A stretch of 64,000 nt of DNA from Actinomyces oris (GCF_001553935.1 NZ_CP014232.1:682001-746000); one strand, 5' to 3'; shown: positions 25,821 to 34,529, numbered from the stretch's first letter. Translations and numbers: made by a program. The notes: generated from the letters alone by a model not told the origin.

Positions 25821-27692
25821 TTAGGTCGTCGACCCCAGGGGACTGCCGGAGGCCAGGTCCGGGCGGGTGATGCTGCCCGGCGGCACGGTGCGGCCGGCGT
25901 CGTCGGCCTGATCGCGGCGCCGACCGCGGTAGGCCGTGGGGACACGGCGCACCGGGATGGCGGCGCCCGTCAGGCTGCGCACAGGCGGCGGGATCGGGTA
26001 GTCGCCGGTGAAGCAGGCCAGGCACAGCTCGTCGGCCTTCTGGCCGCTGGCGGCCACCATGCCCTCGACGGACAGGAAGCCCAGGGAGTCGGCGCCGATG
26101 GACTGACCGATCTCCTCCACGCTCATGCCGGTGGCGATGAGCTCGGCGCGGGTGGCGAAGTCGATGCCGTAGAAGCAGGGCCACATGACCGGCGGGGAGG
26201 AGATGCGCACGTGGACCTCGGCGGCGCCGGCCTCGCGCAGCATCCGCACCAGGGCCCGCTGGGTGTTGCCGCGCACGATGGAGTCGTCGACGACGACGAG
26301 GCGCTTGCCCTCGATGACCTCGCGCAGGGGGTTGAGCTTGAGGCGGATGCCGAGCTGGCGCAGGGTCTGGGTGGGCTGGATGAAGGTGCGCCCCACGTAG
26401 GCGTTCTTCACCAGGCCCTGCCCGTAGGGGATGCCGGAGGCCTGGGCGTAGCCGATGGCGGCCGGGGTGCCCGACTCCGGCGTGGCGATGACGAGGTCGG
26501 CTTCCACCGGGTGCTCGCGGGCCAGGGCCGCGCCCATCTCGTTGCGTGAGGTGATGACGCTGCGCCCGGCGATGCGGGTGTCGGGGCGGGCCAGGTAGAC
26601 GTACTCGAAGACGCAGCCGGCCCGGCGGGCGGTGGCGAAGCGGGTGGAGCGCACGCCGTCCTCGTCGATCTCGATGAGCTCGCCGGGCTCGATCTCGCGC
26701 ACGAAGGTGGCGCCGACGATGTCCAGGGCGGCGGTCTCGGAGGCCACGGCCCACCCGTTGCCCAGTCGCCCGAGCACCAGGGGGCGCACCCCGTGGGGGT
26801 CGCGGGCGGCGTAGAGGGTGCGCTCGTCCATGAAGACCAGGGAGAAGGCGCCGCGCAGCATGGGCAGGACCCGGCGGGCGGCCTGGTGGACGCTCAAGGG
26901 TGCCGGTGCGCTGTAGGCGGCGTCGAGCTCGGCGTCGTCGGTGATGCCGGAGGTGAGGATGTCGGCGGCCGAGTCCCAGCCCTCCAGGGCGCCGTGCTCG
27001 GAGACGAGGTTGAGCAGGGCGGCCAGGACGGCGGTGTCGGTGGAGGAGCCGCGGCCGAGCTCGCCGCTGAGGTCCTCCCCGGAGGTGGCGTGCACGGCGT
27101 CCATGAGCTCACGGGTGTTGGTGAGGTTGCCGTTGTGGGCCAGGGCGAGGGTGGAGCCGGCCGCCGGGCCGAGCATCGGCTGGGCGTTCTCCCAGGTGGT
27201 GGCGCCCTGGGTGGCGTAGCGGACGTGGCCGACGGCGATGTGGCCGGTGAGGTTGGACAGGGCCTGGTCGTCGAAGACCTGGGAGACCAGGCCGAGATCC
27301 TTGTAGACGAGGATCTGGGAGCCGTTGGAGGTGGCGATGCCGGCTGACTCCTGGCCACGGTGCTGGAGGGCGTACAGGCCGAAGTAGGTCAGGCGGGAGA
27401 CCTCCTCGCCGGGGGCCCAGACGCCGAAGACACCGCACTCCTCACGCGGCGAGGGCTCGAGCTCGTCGGAGTGGTCGTCGGGCAGGGCAGTCAGACCGGG
27501 GACGCCGGTGGGCACCTCGGGCACTGCGGGAGCCGCAGGAGCCCCGGTAGCCTCAGGGGCCGCCGGGTCGGGCGGGCTTGGTCGGCTGGTCCGCCCCAGG
27601 GGCTCGGAGGAGTCGGCCCGCGGTGTGAGGCGGGCGCCGTCGGGATGGTCGAAGGTGATCTGCGAGGGGTTCTCACCGGTGCGCACACGCAC
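25821..27692 (-). CDS. purF: Amidophosphoribosyltransferase
   Basis: This 623-aa enzyme catalyses the first committed step of purine synthesis: transfer of the amide of glutamine to PRPP, giving phosphoribosylamine. The N-terminal nucleophile glutaminase starts at EECGVFGVWAPGEEVSRLTY, with Cys about residue 86 exposed after propeptide removal. The segments HNGNLTNTRELMDA, SSTDTAVLAALL and the PRPP-binding loop RLVVVDDSIVRGNTQR are present. The 85-residue lead before the catalytic Cys is longer than the typical short propeptide. It contains a Pro/Ala-rich run and may be partly a start-choice artefact, but no other in-frame start sits close to the Cys. Feedback inhibition by AMP/GMP is known for the family. 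Confidence 0.96.
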   Translation of the reverse strand: MRVRTGENPSQITFDHPDGARLTPRADSSEPLGRTSRPSPPDPAAPEATGAPAAPAVPEVPTGVPGLTALPDDHSDELEPSPREECGVFGVWAPGEEVSRLTYFGLYALQHRGQESAGIATSNGSQILVYKDLGLVSQVFDDQALSNLTGHIAVGHVRYATQGATTWENAQPMLGPAAGSTLALAHNGNLTNTRELMDAVHATSGEDLSGELGRGSSTDTAVLAALLNLVSEHGALEGWDSAADILTSGITDDAELDAAYSAPAPLSVHQAARRVLPMLRGAFSLVFMDERTLYAARDPHGVRPLVLGRLGNGWAVASETAALDIVGATFVREIEPGELIEIDEDGVRSTRFATARRAGCVFEYVYLARPDTRIAGRSVITSRNEMGAALAREHPVEADLVIATPESGTPAAIGYAQASGIPYGQGLVKNAYVGRTFIQPTQTLRQLGIRLKLNPLREVIEGKRLVVVDDSIVRGNTQRALVRMLREAGAAEVHVRISSPPVMWPCFYGIDFATRAELIATGMSVEEIGQSIGADSLGFLSVEGMVAASGQKADELCLACFTGDYPIPPPVRSLTGAAIPVRRVPTAYRGRRRDQADDAGRTVPPGSITRPDLASGSPLGSTT

Positions 27693-27762
27693 AGTCTGTC
27701 ACGGTCGGGCGCCGTCTGACCATTGCGTCCGCCGGAGCCGGTCAGCGCGGGCGGCTTCGGAA

Positions 27763-28612
27763 TCAGCTGGCGCCCATCAGGACTCCGACGACGATCATCG
27801 AGACGCCCAGTATGGATCGCCTGGTGAAGGGCTCACGTAGGAGCCACACGCCGGCGATGACACCGAAGACGACGTTGAGGCTCCGGGAGGTGGCGACGAC
27901 GGACGGAGGCCCGAAGCGCATGGCGACAAGCACCAGCGCGTAGCTCGCCGGCACCAGCACCGCGATCGGGAGGGCTCGGGTCCAGCCGGCAGCCAAAGCA
28001 GCGGGCAGCTCGCGACGACGCCGGCCCAGCACGATGGTGAGCAGCACGAACTGAGCCAGACTGGACAGCGCCATGTAGGGCACGGACCGCGACGTGCAGC
28101 TCCGCGACGGCAAAAGCGTCCCACAGGGTGTAGGCGGCGGTGCAGGACGCGACGGCGCCGCCCGCCCAGAGGCCTCGGGCCCGGGTCAGATTCCGCCAGG
28201 TGACCCTCGAGGCGAGGACGACGCCGACGAGGACCGCCATCAGCGCGAGCGTCTGGATGGCACTCGGGCCCCCGGTCCACGGCGCCACCACCGCCGTCAC
28301 CAGAACCGGCGCCAGTCCGCGTGAGACCGGGTAGACCACTGACAGGTCCGCCGCCGAGTAGGCGCGTTGGAGAACCGCCGCGTAGGCCGTGTGCAGCGCC
28401 GTGCTGACGAGGGCCGCCCACCAGGCCGGCCCCAGACCTCCCCATATCGCCCCCACTGTCAGTACCACGAGCCACAGCGGTGCGGCGATGGCGCTGTAGA
28501 CCCACACGAAGGCGACATCCGAGGTACCGGACCTCTTCACCAGCACGTTCCACAGGGCGTGCAGGGCGGACCCGGCCGAGACCAGGGCAAGGGAGTATCC
28601 GAAAGCCATCAT
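27763..28612 (-). pseudogene. EamA/DMT-family transporter with a frameshift
   Basis: Reading from 28612, one frame gives a normal drug/metabolite transporter N-terminal half (MAFGYSLALVSAGSALHALW, then WVYSAIAAPLWLVVLTVG, PVSRGLAPVLVTAVVAPW and TLWDAFAVAELHV). At about 28090-28105 the hydrophobic pattern jumps to another frame, which continues SVPYMALSSLAQFVLLTIVL, ASYALVLVAMRFGPPSVVAT and REPFTRRSILGVSMIVVG to a stop at 27763. The total length is one base over a multiple of three, as expected for a single-base shift. It is either a recently broken gene or a sequencing error. The divergent TetR gene is intact and a palindromic operator lies between them, so the transporter is its likely target. 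Confidence 0.85.
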
Positions 28613-28650
28613 GTAGACGTTGTCTACCATGTTGTAGACGCCGTCTACAA
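28613..28650. promoter_or_regulatory. Tandem TetR-type operators between the divergent transporter and regulator
   Basis: Two dyads occur: GTAGAC-GTT-GTCTAC (28613-28627) and the perfect 19-bp palindrome TTGTAGACGCCGTCTACAA (28632-28650). Their centres are 21 bp apart, two helical turns, so two dimers could bind one DNA face. The first dyad directly abuts the transporter start codon. Confidence 0.85.
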
Positions 28651-28666
28651 GAGGCAGGCTAGGGCC

Positions 28667-29185
28667 ATGAGCCAGACAACGGAGGACCGCCTGATCCAGG
28701 CAGGGCGGCAGCTGCTCGAAGACGACGGCATCAGCGCGGTGACGGTGCGGGAGGTGGCCCGGCGCTGCGGCGTCTCCCACGGAGCACCGAGACGCCACTT
28801 CCCCACCCTCGCGCTGCTACTGGCCGCGATCGCCGAGGTGTGCCTCGGAGAGCTCCGCGAGCGCATCGCCGACGCCGGAGGAAGCCTCAAAGGGACCGCG
28901 AGGGCCTACGTCGCCTACGCCGTCGAGCACCCCCACGCCTTCGACCTCATCACCCGTCACGACGTGCTGGCCGGCAGCGGACGGGAGCTTCGGGCCACGT
29001 CCCTGCCGCTCCTTCAGCAGTGGCAGACCCGCTTCGCGGAGCAGCACCCGGACGCTCCCAACGCCGCCGCGACCGCCGCCTGGGCGGCCATCCACGGCGT
29101 TGCCTCGCTCGCCTCACGGGGCGTGCTGGACCTGGTCGGAACCGATGCCCAGGAGCTGCTGGATCAGATTCTCCCGCAGGACTGA
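28667..29185 (+). CDS. TetR-family transcriptional regulator
   Basis: This 172-aa protein starts at an ATG 17 bp from the palindromes. The N-terminal helix-turn-helix is clear: EDRLIQAGRQLLEDDGISAV, then TVREVARRCGVSHGAPRRHF, continuing PTLALLLAAIAE. The C-terminal ligand domain (HPHAFDLITRHDVLAGSG; AWAAIHGVASLASRGVLDL) resembles the WHG/TetR_C_13-type. Such regulators repress a divergent transporter and release DNA on ligand binding; autoregulation through the same operators is likely. Its target EamA gene is frameshifted here. The end overlaps a weak CTGACGCA/TGCGTCAG hairpin shared with the convergent ribonuclease gene. Confidence 0.94.
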   Translation: MSQTTEDRLIQAGRQLLEDDGISAVTVREVARRCGVSHGAPRRHFPTLALLLAAIAEVCLGELRERIADAGGSLKGTARAYVAYAVEHPHAFDLITRHDVLAGSGRELRATSLPLLQQWQTRFAEQHPDAPNAAATAAWAAIHGVASLASRGVLDLVGTDAQELLDQILPQD

Positions 29186-29198
29186 CGCATCGGGCGCC

Positions 29199-30890
29199 TC
29201 AGGGCTGGTGCGTCAGGAGCTGGAAGCGGATGCCGGAGGTGGGGTCGGCGGACAGGAGGCGGACCCGCACGCGCTCACCCACCGGGAGGCCGCCGTCTAA
29301 GGCCTTCTTGCCGGCTCGCTTGCCGGCTCGGATCTCGGTGACGACGGCGGGCTCGGCCAGGACGAGCTCGCCGCGGCCGTCGCGCTCGGAGGTGATGACG
29401 CCGTCGAAGACCTCGCCCTCGTGTCCGCGCAGGACCAGGGCCTCCAGGGCGGTCAGGGCTCCGCGGCCGATGGCGCGGGCGCGCTTGCCGGTCTGCTCCA
29501 TGACGCCCGGCAGGTCGGGCAGTGCCTGGAGGACCCACTCGGGCACGGGCGCCTGGGCGCAGGCGGCGATGCAGACCTCCTCGCCGTAGCGGTCCACGAG
29601 TCGGCGCAGCGGCGCGGTGACGTGGGCGTAGCGGGCGGCGATCGCGGAGTGGACGGTCTCCTCGGAGTCGGAGGCCTCGTCGTTGGCAGGGACCCCGACG
29701 CCACCCACCCCGAAGGCGAGGTAACCCGATCCGCGGAAGAGGGACATGGCCTGCTCCATGAAGGCCGCGTGGGCGGGGATGGCGTGGTCCAGGCCGCGCA
29801 CGAGCTCGGGGTAGGGCTGGGCGGCCGGCCAGGCGATGCCCAGGGCCGCGGCGACGCGCCGCAGGCGGGCGTAGTCCTCGGGGCGCGCCGGCGGCAGGGT
29901 CCGCAGGATGCCGATGCCGCACTCGACCATGATCCGGGCGGCGCACATGCCGGTGAGCAGGGAGATCTGGGCGTTGTACTGCTCGGCGGGCACGGGCACG
30001 CGGTAGGCGAGCCGGTAGCCGGCCGGGCTGGCGCTCTCGGCGGGCTTGACGGGCTCGGCGTCACCCGACGGCGACGCCGGCTCCGCCGCCTGTGTTGCCT
30101 CTGCCGCATGTGCCGCCTCGGTCACCTCGACGACCTGCTCGGGCGTGGTCATGCTGATGCCGCCGCGGGCGGCCTCCCGCTCCAGACGCAGACGGCCGAT
30201 CTCGGCCAGAAGCTCGGGCAGGTCGGCCGGCACCTCCTGGGGCAGGGCGTCCTCCCCGTCAATGGCGTCCTGGACCTGGGCGTAGCTGAGGCGCGCCCGC
30301 GAGCGCACGAGGGCCCGCTCGACGCGGGCGGAGACAACCTCGCCGCGCTCGTCGAGGTCGATGGTCCACAGGCAGGCCGGGCGCTCGGCGTCCTGAAGCA
30401 GGGAGGCGGCGCCGTGGGAGAGGACCTCGGGGTGCAGGGGCGTGGCGGCATCGGGGGCGTAGATGGTCTCGCCGCGGCTGCGCAGCTCGGTGTCCAGGGC
30501 GCCGCCGGGGGTGACGAAGGTGGCCAGGGAGGCGATGGCGTAGTGGACGCGGTAGGCGGCCGACGGCTCGGGGGCGTCCCCGACCTCCCCCGCGGCCGCG
30601 CCGGCCTGGTCGGTCTGCCCGGGCAGGCGCTCCAGGAGCAGCGCCTGGTCGAGGTCCATGGAGCCGGGCGGGTCAATGGTGACCAGCTCCAGGTCGCGGG
30701 CGTCGCGGGCGCCGTCGGCCAGAAGACGGGCGGGGCCGTCCTGGGCCCAGGCGCCGGCAGCGGCCTCCGCCTCGGCGAGGGCCTCGGGCGGGAAAGCGGC
30801 AGGCACCTCGTAGTGCGCGCGCAACGCGTCCAAGGTCCGGGCGACCTCGGCGGGCGGGGCGGTGTAGGTGCTCAGGCGCGTGCGACTCAT
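29199..30890 (-). CDS. RNB-domain ribonuclease (RNase II/R family)
   Basis: This 563-aa protein has an RNB exonuclease core. VTIDPPGSMDLDQALLLERL (near residue 72-90) is the metal-binding entry motif, although the canonical 'D-x-R-D-F-D-D' is degenerate. Further segments YRVHYAIASLATFVTPGGAL, CLWTIDLDERGEVVSARVER, SYAQVQDAIDGED, LTGMCAARIM and HSAIAARYAHVTAPLRRLVDRYGEE (split here) follow family order. No cold-shock domain precedes the core. A short C-terminal OB-like tail ends SGIRFQLLTHQP. The length is at the small end for RNase II/R but usual for the actinobacterial form. It degrades single-stranded RNA from the 3' end. An inserted Glu/Ala/Pro-rich run lies near residue 255-285. Confidence 0.88.
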   Translation of the reverse strand: MSRTRLSTYTAPPAEVARTLDALRAHYEVPAAFPPEALAEAEAAAGAWAQDGPARLLADGARDARDLELVTIDPPGSMDLDQALLLERLPGQTDQAGAAAGEVGDAPEPSAAYRVHYAIASLATFVTPGGALDTELRSRGETIYAPDAATPLHPEVLSHGAASLLQDAERPACLWTIDLDERGEVVSARVERALVRSRARLSYAQVQDAIDGEDALPQEVPADLPELLAEIGRLRLEREAARGGISMTTPEQVVEVTEAAHAAEATQAAEPASPSGDAEPVKPAESASPAGYRLAYRVPVPAEQYNAQISLLTGMCAARIMVECGIGILRTLPPARPEDYARLRRVAAALGIAWPAAQPYPELVRGLDHAIPAHAAFMEQAMSLFRGSGYLAFGVGGVGVPANDEASDSEETVHSAIAARYAHVTAPLRRLVDRYGEEVCIAACAQAPVPEWVLQALPDLPGVMEQTGKRARAIGRGALTALEALVLRGHEGEVFDGVITSERDGRGELVLAEPAVVTEIRAGKRAGKKALDGGLPVGERVRVRLLSADPTSGIRFQLLTHQP

Positions 30891-30900
30891 GGGATGAACC

Positions 30901-30938
30901 TACCGGCGCGGGCCTTCAGCGCAGTGACCAACGGGCGG
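30901..30938. repeat. Direct repeat, family E, copy 1 (38 bp)
   Basis: TACCGGCGCGGGCCTTCAGC followed by GCAGTGACCAACGGGCGG recurs with a few changes at 31233-31270, 332 bp further on. The first copy abuts the start of the ribonuclease gene; the family D element sits between the two. Confidence 0.7.
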
Positions 30939-30960
30939 ATGGGGCGGAATCGGCCCAATC

Positions 30961-31091
30961 TGTCACGGGCGGCGACTTTTAGGACCGAGTGCGCTCCGCA
31001 GACGACCAGTCAGAATGCATTAACGCTGGTCAGGACCTTGCGCCCGGACGCCTGCTCCGACAGCGTGCGTTGAAAAGTCGCCATTTGTGAC
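30961..31091. repeat. Intergenic element, family D, copy 2 (131 bp)
   Basis: The left end TGTCACGGGCGGCGACTTTT and right end AAAAGTCGCCATTTGTGAC pair exactly over GGCGACTTTT. It has the same 131-bp length as 24334-24464 although the centre differs. The surrounding 464-bp gap 30891-31354 has no convincing gene. Confidence 0.7.
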
Positions 31092-31232
31092 ACTTTCGTC
31101 CTCTGCGCGGTTGGCACAACAGTCCACGACGCCTCAGGACATGGGAGTGCCCCAACGAGTCCGCGGAGCAGCCCCGGTTCGCAGAGCAACAGTCAGAATC
31201 GGGGCGGCGCTAGGGCGGCACGGCGACGGTCA

Positions 31233-31270
31233 TACCGGCGCCGGCCCTCAGTGCAGTGCCCAACGGGCGC
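31233..31270. repeat. Direct repeat, family E, copy 2 (38 bp)
   Basis: TACCGGCGCCGGCCCTCAGT followed by GCAGTGCCCAACGGGCGC matches copy 1 at 30901-30938 at all but a few positions. CAGTCAGAAT words also recur nearby (about 31009 and 31191). Confidence 0.7.
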
Positions 31271-31293
31271 GCACACCCGCAGCGCGCCCCACA

Positions 31294-31353
31294 CATCGAC
31301 CAAAACTTCAGAATCGACGCGGCTACGGGTCGATTTTGAAGAAAATGTTGATG
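31294..31353 (-). terminator. Terminator of the SCP-like gene
   Basis: Directly after the stop, on the minus strand, CTTCAAAATCGA pairs with TCGATTCTGAAG (12 bp with one G-U), followed by TTTT. An outer 7-bp stem (CATCAAC/GTCGATG, with a G-U) flanks a symmetric internal loop. Confidence 0.8.
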
Positions 31354-31354
31354 T

Positions 31355-31798
31355 CTACCCGGGGAGCCGGACCAGAGGCAGGTAGGCGGACAGGTCGCAG
31401 CGCTCACCGGAGGCGTGCAGGGCGCCGTCGGCCAGGGCGTCCTGCCAGGTGAGCCGGCCGGTGGCCAGGGCCAGCCAGGTGACGGCGTCGGTCTCGACGA
31501 CGCTGGGTGGGGTGCCCCGGCGGTGGACAGTGCCGGCGACGGCCTGGGTGACACCGAAGGGCGGGACCCGCACCTCGACCGAGCGCCCGGGCGCGCAGGC
31601 GGCAAGCTCCTCGAGGGTGTAGCGCACGGCGGTGGCGGTCACCCGACGTCGGGCGGCCCGGTCGGTGGGACTGGCGGAGCCGGGGCCGGCACCGCTCCCA
31701 GCTCCGGCCGGTTCGTCGTCGGACGTGCCCTGCTCCTGGGCCCACTGGCGCAGGGCCTGGGCGCCGGCGGCGGGGTCGATGCGTCGTCTTGCAGCCAT
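31355..31798 (-). CDS. Sterol-carrier (SCP2)-family protein
   Basis: This 147-aa protein starts MAARRRIDPAAGAQALRQW at an ATG after a long open but unlikely upstream frame. The C-terminal 90 residues (TATAVRYTLEELAACAPGRS, VEVRVPPFGVTQAV and TDAVTWLALATGRLTWQDAL) match the small SCP2-like 'sterol carrier family' proteins of Actinobacteria, which carry the same Asp-Ala-x-Thr-Trp-x-x-Leu-Ala-x-Gly core. Family members bind hydrophobic ligands; the bacterial function is unknown. A charged linker (about residues 25-65) joins the ends. It is followed by a clear intrinsic terminator. Confidence 0.8.
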   Translation of the reverse strand: MAARRRIDPAAGAQALRQWAQEQGTSDDEPAGAGSGAGPGSASPTDRAARRRVTATAVRYTLEELAACAPGRSVEVRVPPFGVTQAVAGTVHRRGTPPSVVETDAVTWLALATGRLTWQDALADGALHASGERCDLSAYLPLVRLPG

Positions 31799-31980
31799 GG
31801 CGCGAAGCCTATGCCGGAGCACCCCGGAACTGGCAGGCGAGCCCAGCCCGACAGCGCCGCACGGCAGCCCGGCCCGTCGGGCGGCGAGCCCCCGTACCCG
31901 CGGCGAAGACCTCCACGAGGTCATGCCGGTCGGCTCTGATCGGTCTCGACGGCGGCGCCGCGCAGCCGTCCTGGAACATT

Positions 31981-32086
31981 GGGGACTGCGTTCTGCGCCC
32001 AGGACGTACTTCTCCACCAAACGACTGCGCCCGGGCCGTCACCTTCTCTAGGAGAACGCAGTCCTCGATCGAAAGGTACGTCCTCG
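31981..32086. repeat. Intergenic palindromic repeat, family B, copy 2 (106 bp)
   Basis: It starts GGGGACTGCGTTCT, then AGGACGTACTTCTC, and ends GAGAACGCAGTCCTCG, then AGGTACGTCCTCG. The left-arm modules are in the order 'ACTGCG then ACGTAC', as in copy 1, so the arms are not a simple mirror image. Confidence 0.88.
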
Positions 32087-32107
32087 ATCTGGGGCGGCAC
32101 AGCCCAC

Positions 32108-32248
32108 AGGGACGTTCCGCGCCGTCGGGGACATTTCCGCACGGCCGGGGGCATTCGACGCCGCCGGGGACAGGATTCCCGCCCCCGTGCGCGCGGGATG
32201 TCCCCGGCGGGAGGGGTGTGTCCCTGGCCGCGTGAAGCGTCCCCGCCG
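32108..32248. repeat. Intergenic palindromic repeat, family C, copy 1 (about 141 bp)
   Basis: Several GGGACRTT and complementary GTCCC words surround the conserved core GGGGACAGGATTCCCG. It begins 110 bp downstream of the fruA stop. This copy is more diverged than those at 49638 and 50822. Confidence 0.75.
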
Positions 32249-32357
32249 AAGGACACCGAGCCTCACGGACCCGGCCCCCGAGGTCCTCACACGCGTCGTG
32301 CGGGGCCCCGCACCTGGCGGGACCCCGCACGATGACGCGGCGATGAGGCTTGCCGGA

Positions 32358-34529
32358 TCAGGCGGCAGCCGCGGCCTGCGCCTCAACACCCTTCTTGCCG
32401 TCGGCGTTGCGCCCCAGCCCCTTGAGGACGATGACCAGCGCGGTGCTCACCACCGTCCCGGCCAGGATCGCCAAGAGGAAGCCACCGAAGTTGGTGATGG
32501 CGAAGGCGACGAACACGCCGCCGTGGGGCGCGCGCGAGCCGACGTGCATCGCCATGGTCATCGCACCGGTGACCGCGCCGCCGGCCATCGTGGCCGGGAT
32601 GACGCGCAGCGGGTCGGCGGCGGCGAAGGGGATGGCGCCTTCGGAGATGAAGGACAGTCCCAGCAGCCAGGCGCTGCGCCCGTTCTCGACCTCGGCCTTG
32701 GTGAACAGCCGCGAGCGCAGGAAGGTCGCAGCGGACATCGCCAGTGGCGGCACCATGCCTGCGGCCATGACGGTGGCCATGATCTCGTAGGGAGCAGTGT
32801 TGCTGGCGCTGGCCGCGGACAGTCCCGCGGTGCCGAACAGGTAGGCGGCCTTGTTGACCGGCCCGCCCAGGTCGAAGCACATCATGAGCCCGAGGATGAC
32901 GCCGAGCAGCACGGCCGACCCGCCCCCGGACATGGAGGTCAGCCCGTCCTGCAGCGCGGTCATGAGGGCGGCCAGCGGCAGACCGAGGACCAGGTACATG
33001 ACGGCGCCGACCACCAGCGTCGTGCCCAGCGGGATGATGACCACGGGCATGAGCCCCCGCAGCCAGGCCGGCACGCCGAGCCCGGCGAGCCAGGCCGCGA
33101 AGTAGCCCGCGAGGATGCCGCCGACCAGGCCGCCGATGAACCCGGCCCCGACCTCGACCGCAACGACCCCCATGACGAACCCGGGCGCGATCCCGGGCCT
33201 TCCGGCCAGCCCGAAGGAGATGTAGCCGGCCAGCGCCGGGACGAGGAAGCTCATGGCCGCCTGCCCCAGCAGGAACAGCGTCCACCCGATGTACAGCAAC
33301 AGCCCGGACTGCGAGACGGTGATCGTCTCGGTGCCGACGACGTCGCCGGCCGAGTTCTTGATCTCGTGAACGAACTCGTTACCGGGCAGGTTCCATAGGG
33401 AGTAGTCGCTGATGGAGATCTTCTCGTAGAGGTTGGCCACGTCGTACCCGGCCAGGAGGAAGCCCAGCGCAATGAGCAGACCGCCGGCGGCCACGAAGGG
33501 GATCATGTAGGACACCCCGGTCATGACGGACCTCTGCAGGCGCCGGGCCCAGTGCTCGGAACCCTCCTCGCTCTCCTCACTGGACTCGCCGCCGGCCGGC
33601 ACGCGGGCGGCACTCGGGTCATCGACGGCGGCCAGAGCCTTGTCCACCAGGGAGCCGGCATCATTGACGGCGGCCTTGACGCCGACGTCGATGACGGGCT
33701 TGCCGGCGAAGCGCTCGCGGCCCTTGACCGGCAGGTCGTGGGCGAAGATGACGGCGCTGGCCCGCTTGATGAGCTCGGGGTCGAGGGCGTCGATCTTGCC
33801 CGAGCCCTGTCCCTCGATGGCCACGGTGATGCCGCGGTCCTTGCCGGCCTGCTCCAGGGCCTCGGCAGCCATGAAGGTGTGGGCGATGCCGGTGGGGCAG
33901 GAGGAGACCCCTACGATGACGGTCTCGCCCTCCGCCGGGGCCGACGACGCCGCAGCGGCCTTGGTCTGCGCGGCACCGGACCCTGCGGCCGAGTCCGCGG
34001 CACTTCCGGCCTCACCGGCCTCACTGGCCGCGCTGTCCTCGGCCCCCTCCCCGCCGTCGAGCAGCTCGGGCTGAACCTGCTGCGTGACGATCCGGGTGAT
34101 CTCCTCGGCGTCGGCGGCCTGGCGCAGGGCGTCGGTGAACTCGGTCTGCATGAGTCCGCGGGCGAGCTTGGCCAGGAGCTGGAGGTGGAAGTCGTCGGCG
34201 CCGTCGGGGGCGGCGATCATGAAGATGAGGTCGGCGGCCTGCCCGTCGGCGGCCCCGAAGTCGACCGGCTGCGCCAGGCGGGCGAAGCCGAGGCTGGGGG
34301 CCAGGACATGAGAGCTGCGGCAGTGCGGGATGGCGATGCCGCCGGGGATCCCGGTGGGGGCTGTGGACTCGCGCTTCTTGGCGTCGGCGGCCAGGCCGTC
34401 GGGGCTGGAGGCCCGGCCGGCGCCGGCCACGGTGGCGGCCAGGAACTCGATGACGTCTTCCTTGCCCGGGCCGGCGTCGGCGTCGAGCGCGACCAGCTCG
34501 GGGATGATGAGGGGCTTGTTCTCGGTCAT
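32358..34529 (-). CDS. fruA: Fructose PTS permease, IIA-IIB-IIC fusion
   Basis: This 723-aa protein imports and phosphorylates fructose to fructose-1-phosphate, using phosphate from HPr. Three units occur in order. The IIA domain has its phospho-acceptor His about residue 69 in GIAIPHCRSS. An Ala/Ser linker follows. The IIB domain carries phospho-Cys about residue 211 in VGVSSCPTGIAHTFMAAEAL. The IIC membrane domain starts near 355 with SVMTGVSYMIPFVAAGGLLI and continues with many helices (GRPGIAPGFVMGVVAVEVGA; SEGAIPFAAADPLRVIPATM). It is downstream of fruK on the same strand with a 242-bp gap, in which I see only G-rich sequence and a possible stem at 34735-34770. Regulation by FruR is inferred from the operon. 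Confidence 0.95.
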   Translation of the reverse strand: MTENKPLIIPELVALDADAGPGKEDVIEFLAATVAGAGRASSPDGLAADAKKRESTAPTGIPGGIAIPHCRSSHVLAPSLGFARLAQPVDFGAADGQAADLIFMIAAPDGADDFHLQLLAKLARGLMQTEFTDALRQAADAEEITRIVTQQVQPELLDGGEGAEDSAASEAGEAGSAADSAAGSGAAQTKAAAASSAPAEGETVIVGVSSCPTGIAHTFMAAEALEQAGKDRGITVAIEGQGSGKIDALDPELIKRASAVIFAHDLPVKGRERFAGKPVIDVGVKAAVNDAGSLVDKALAAVDDPSAARVPAGGESSEESEEGSEHWARRLQRSVMTGVSYMIPFVAAGGLLIALGFLLAGYDVANLYEKISISDYSLWNLPGNEFVHEIKNSAGDVVGTETITVSQSGLLLYIGWTLFLLGQAAMSFLVPALAGYISFGLAGRPGIAPGFVMGVVAVEVGAGFIGGLVGGILAGYFAAWLAGLGVPAWLRGLMPVVIIPLGTTLVVGAVMYLVLGLPLAALMTALQDGLTSMSGGGSAVLLGVILGLMMCFDLGGPVNKAAYLFGTAGLSAASASNTAPYEIMATVMAAGMVPPLAMSAATFLRSRLFTKAEVENGRSAWLLGLSFISEGAIPFAAADPLRVIPATMAGGAVTGAMTMAMHVGSRAPHGGVFVAFAITNFGGFLLAILAGTVVSTALVIVLKGLGRNADGKKGVEAQAAAAA

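Noticed and set aside
25666..26754. The purM frame stays open far upstream of its start, giving the look of a 747-residue protein
   Set aside because: The extra part is Arg/His/Pro-rich, lies on top of purF in another frame, and shows no family sequence; the ATG at 25665 begins normal PurM sequence.
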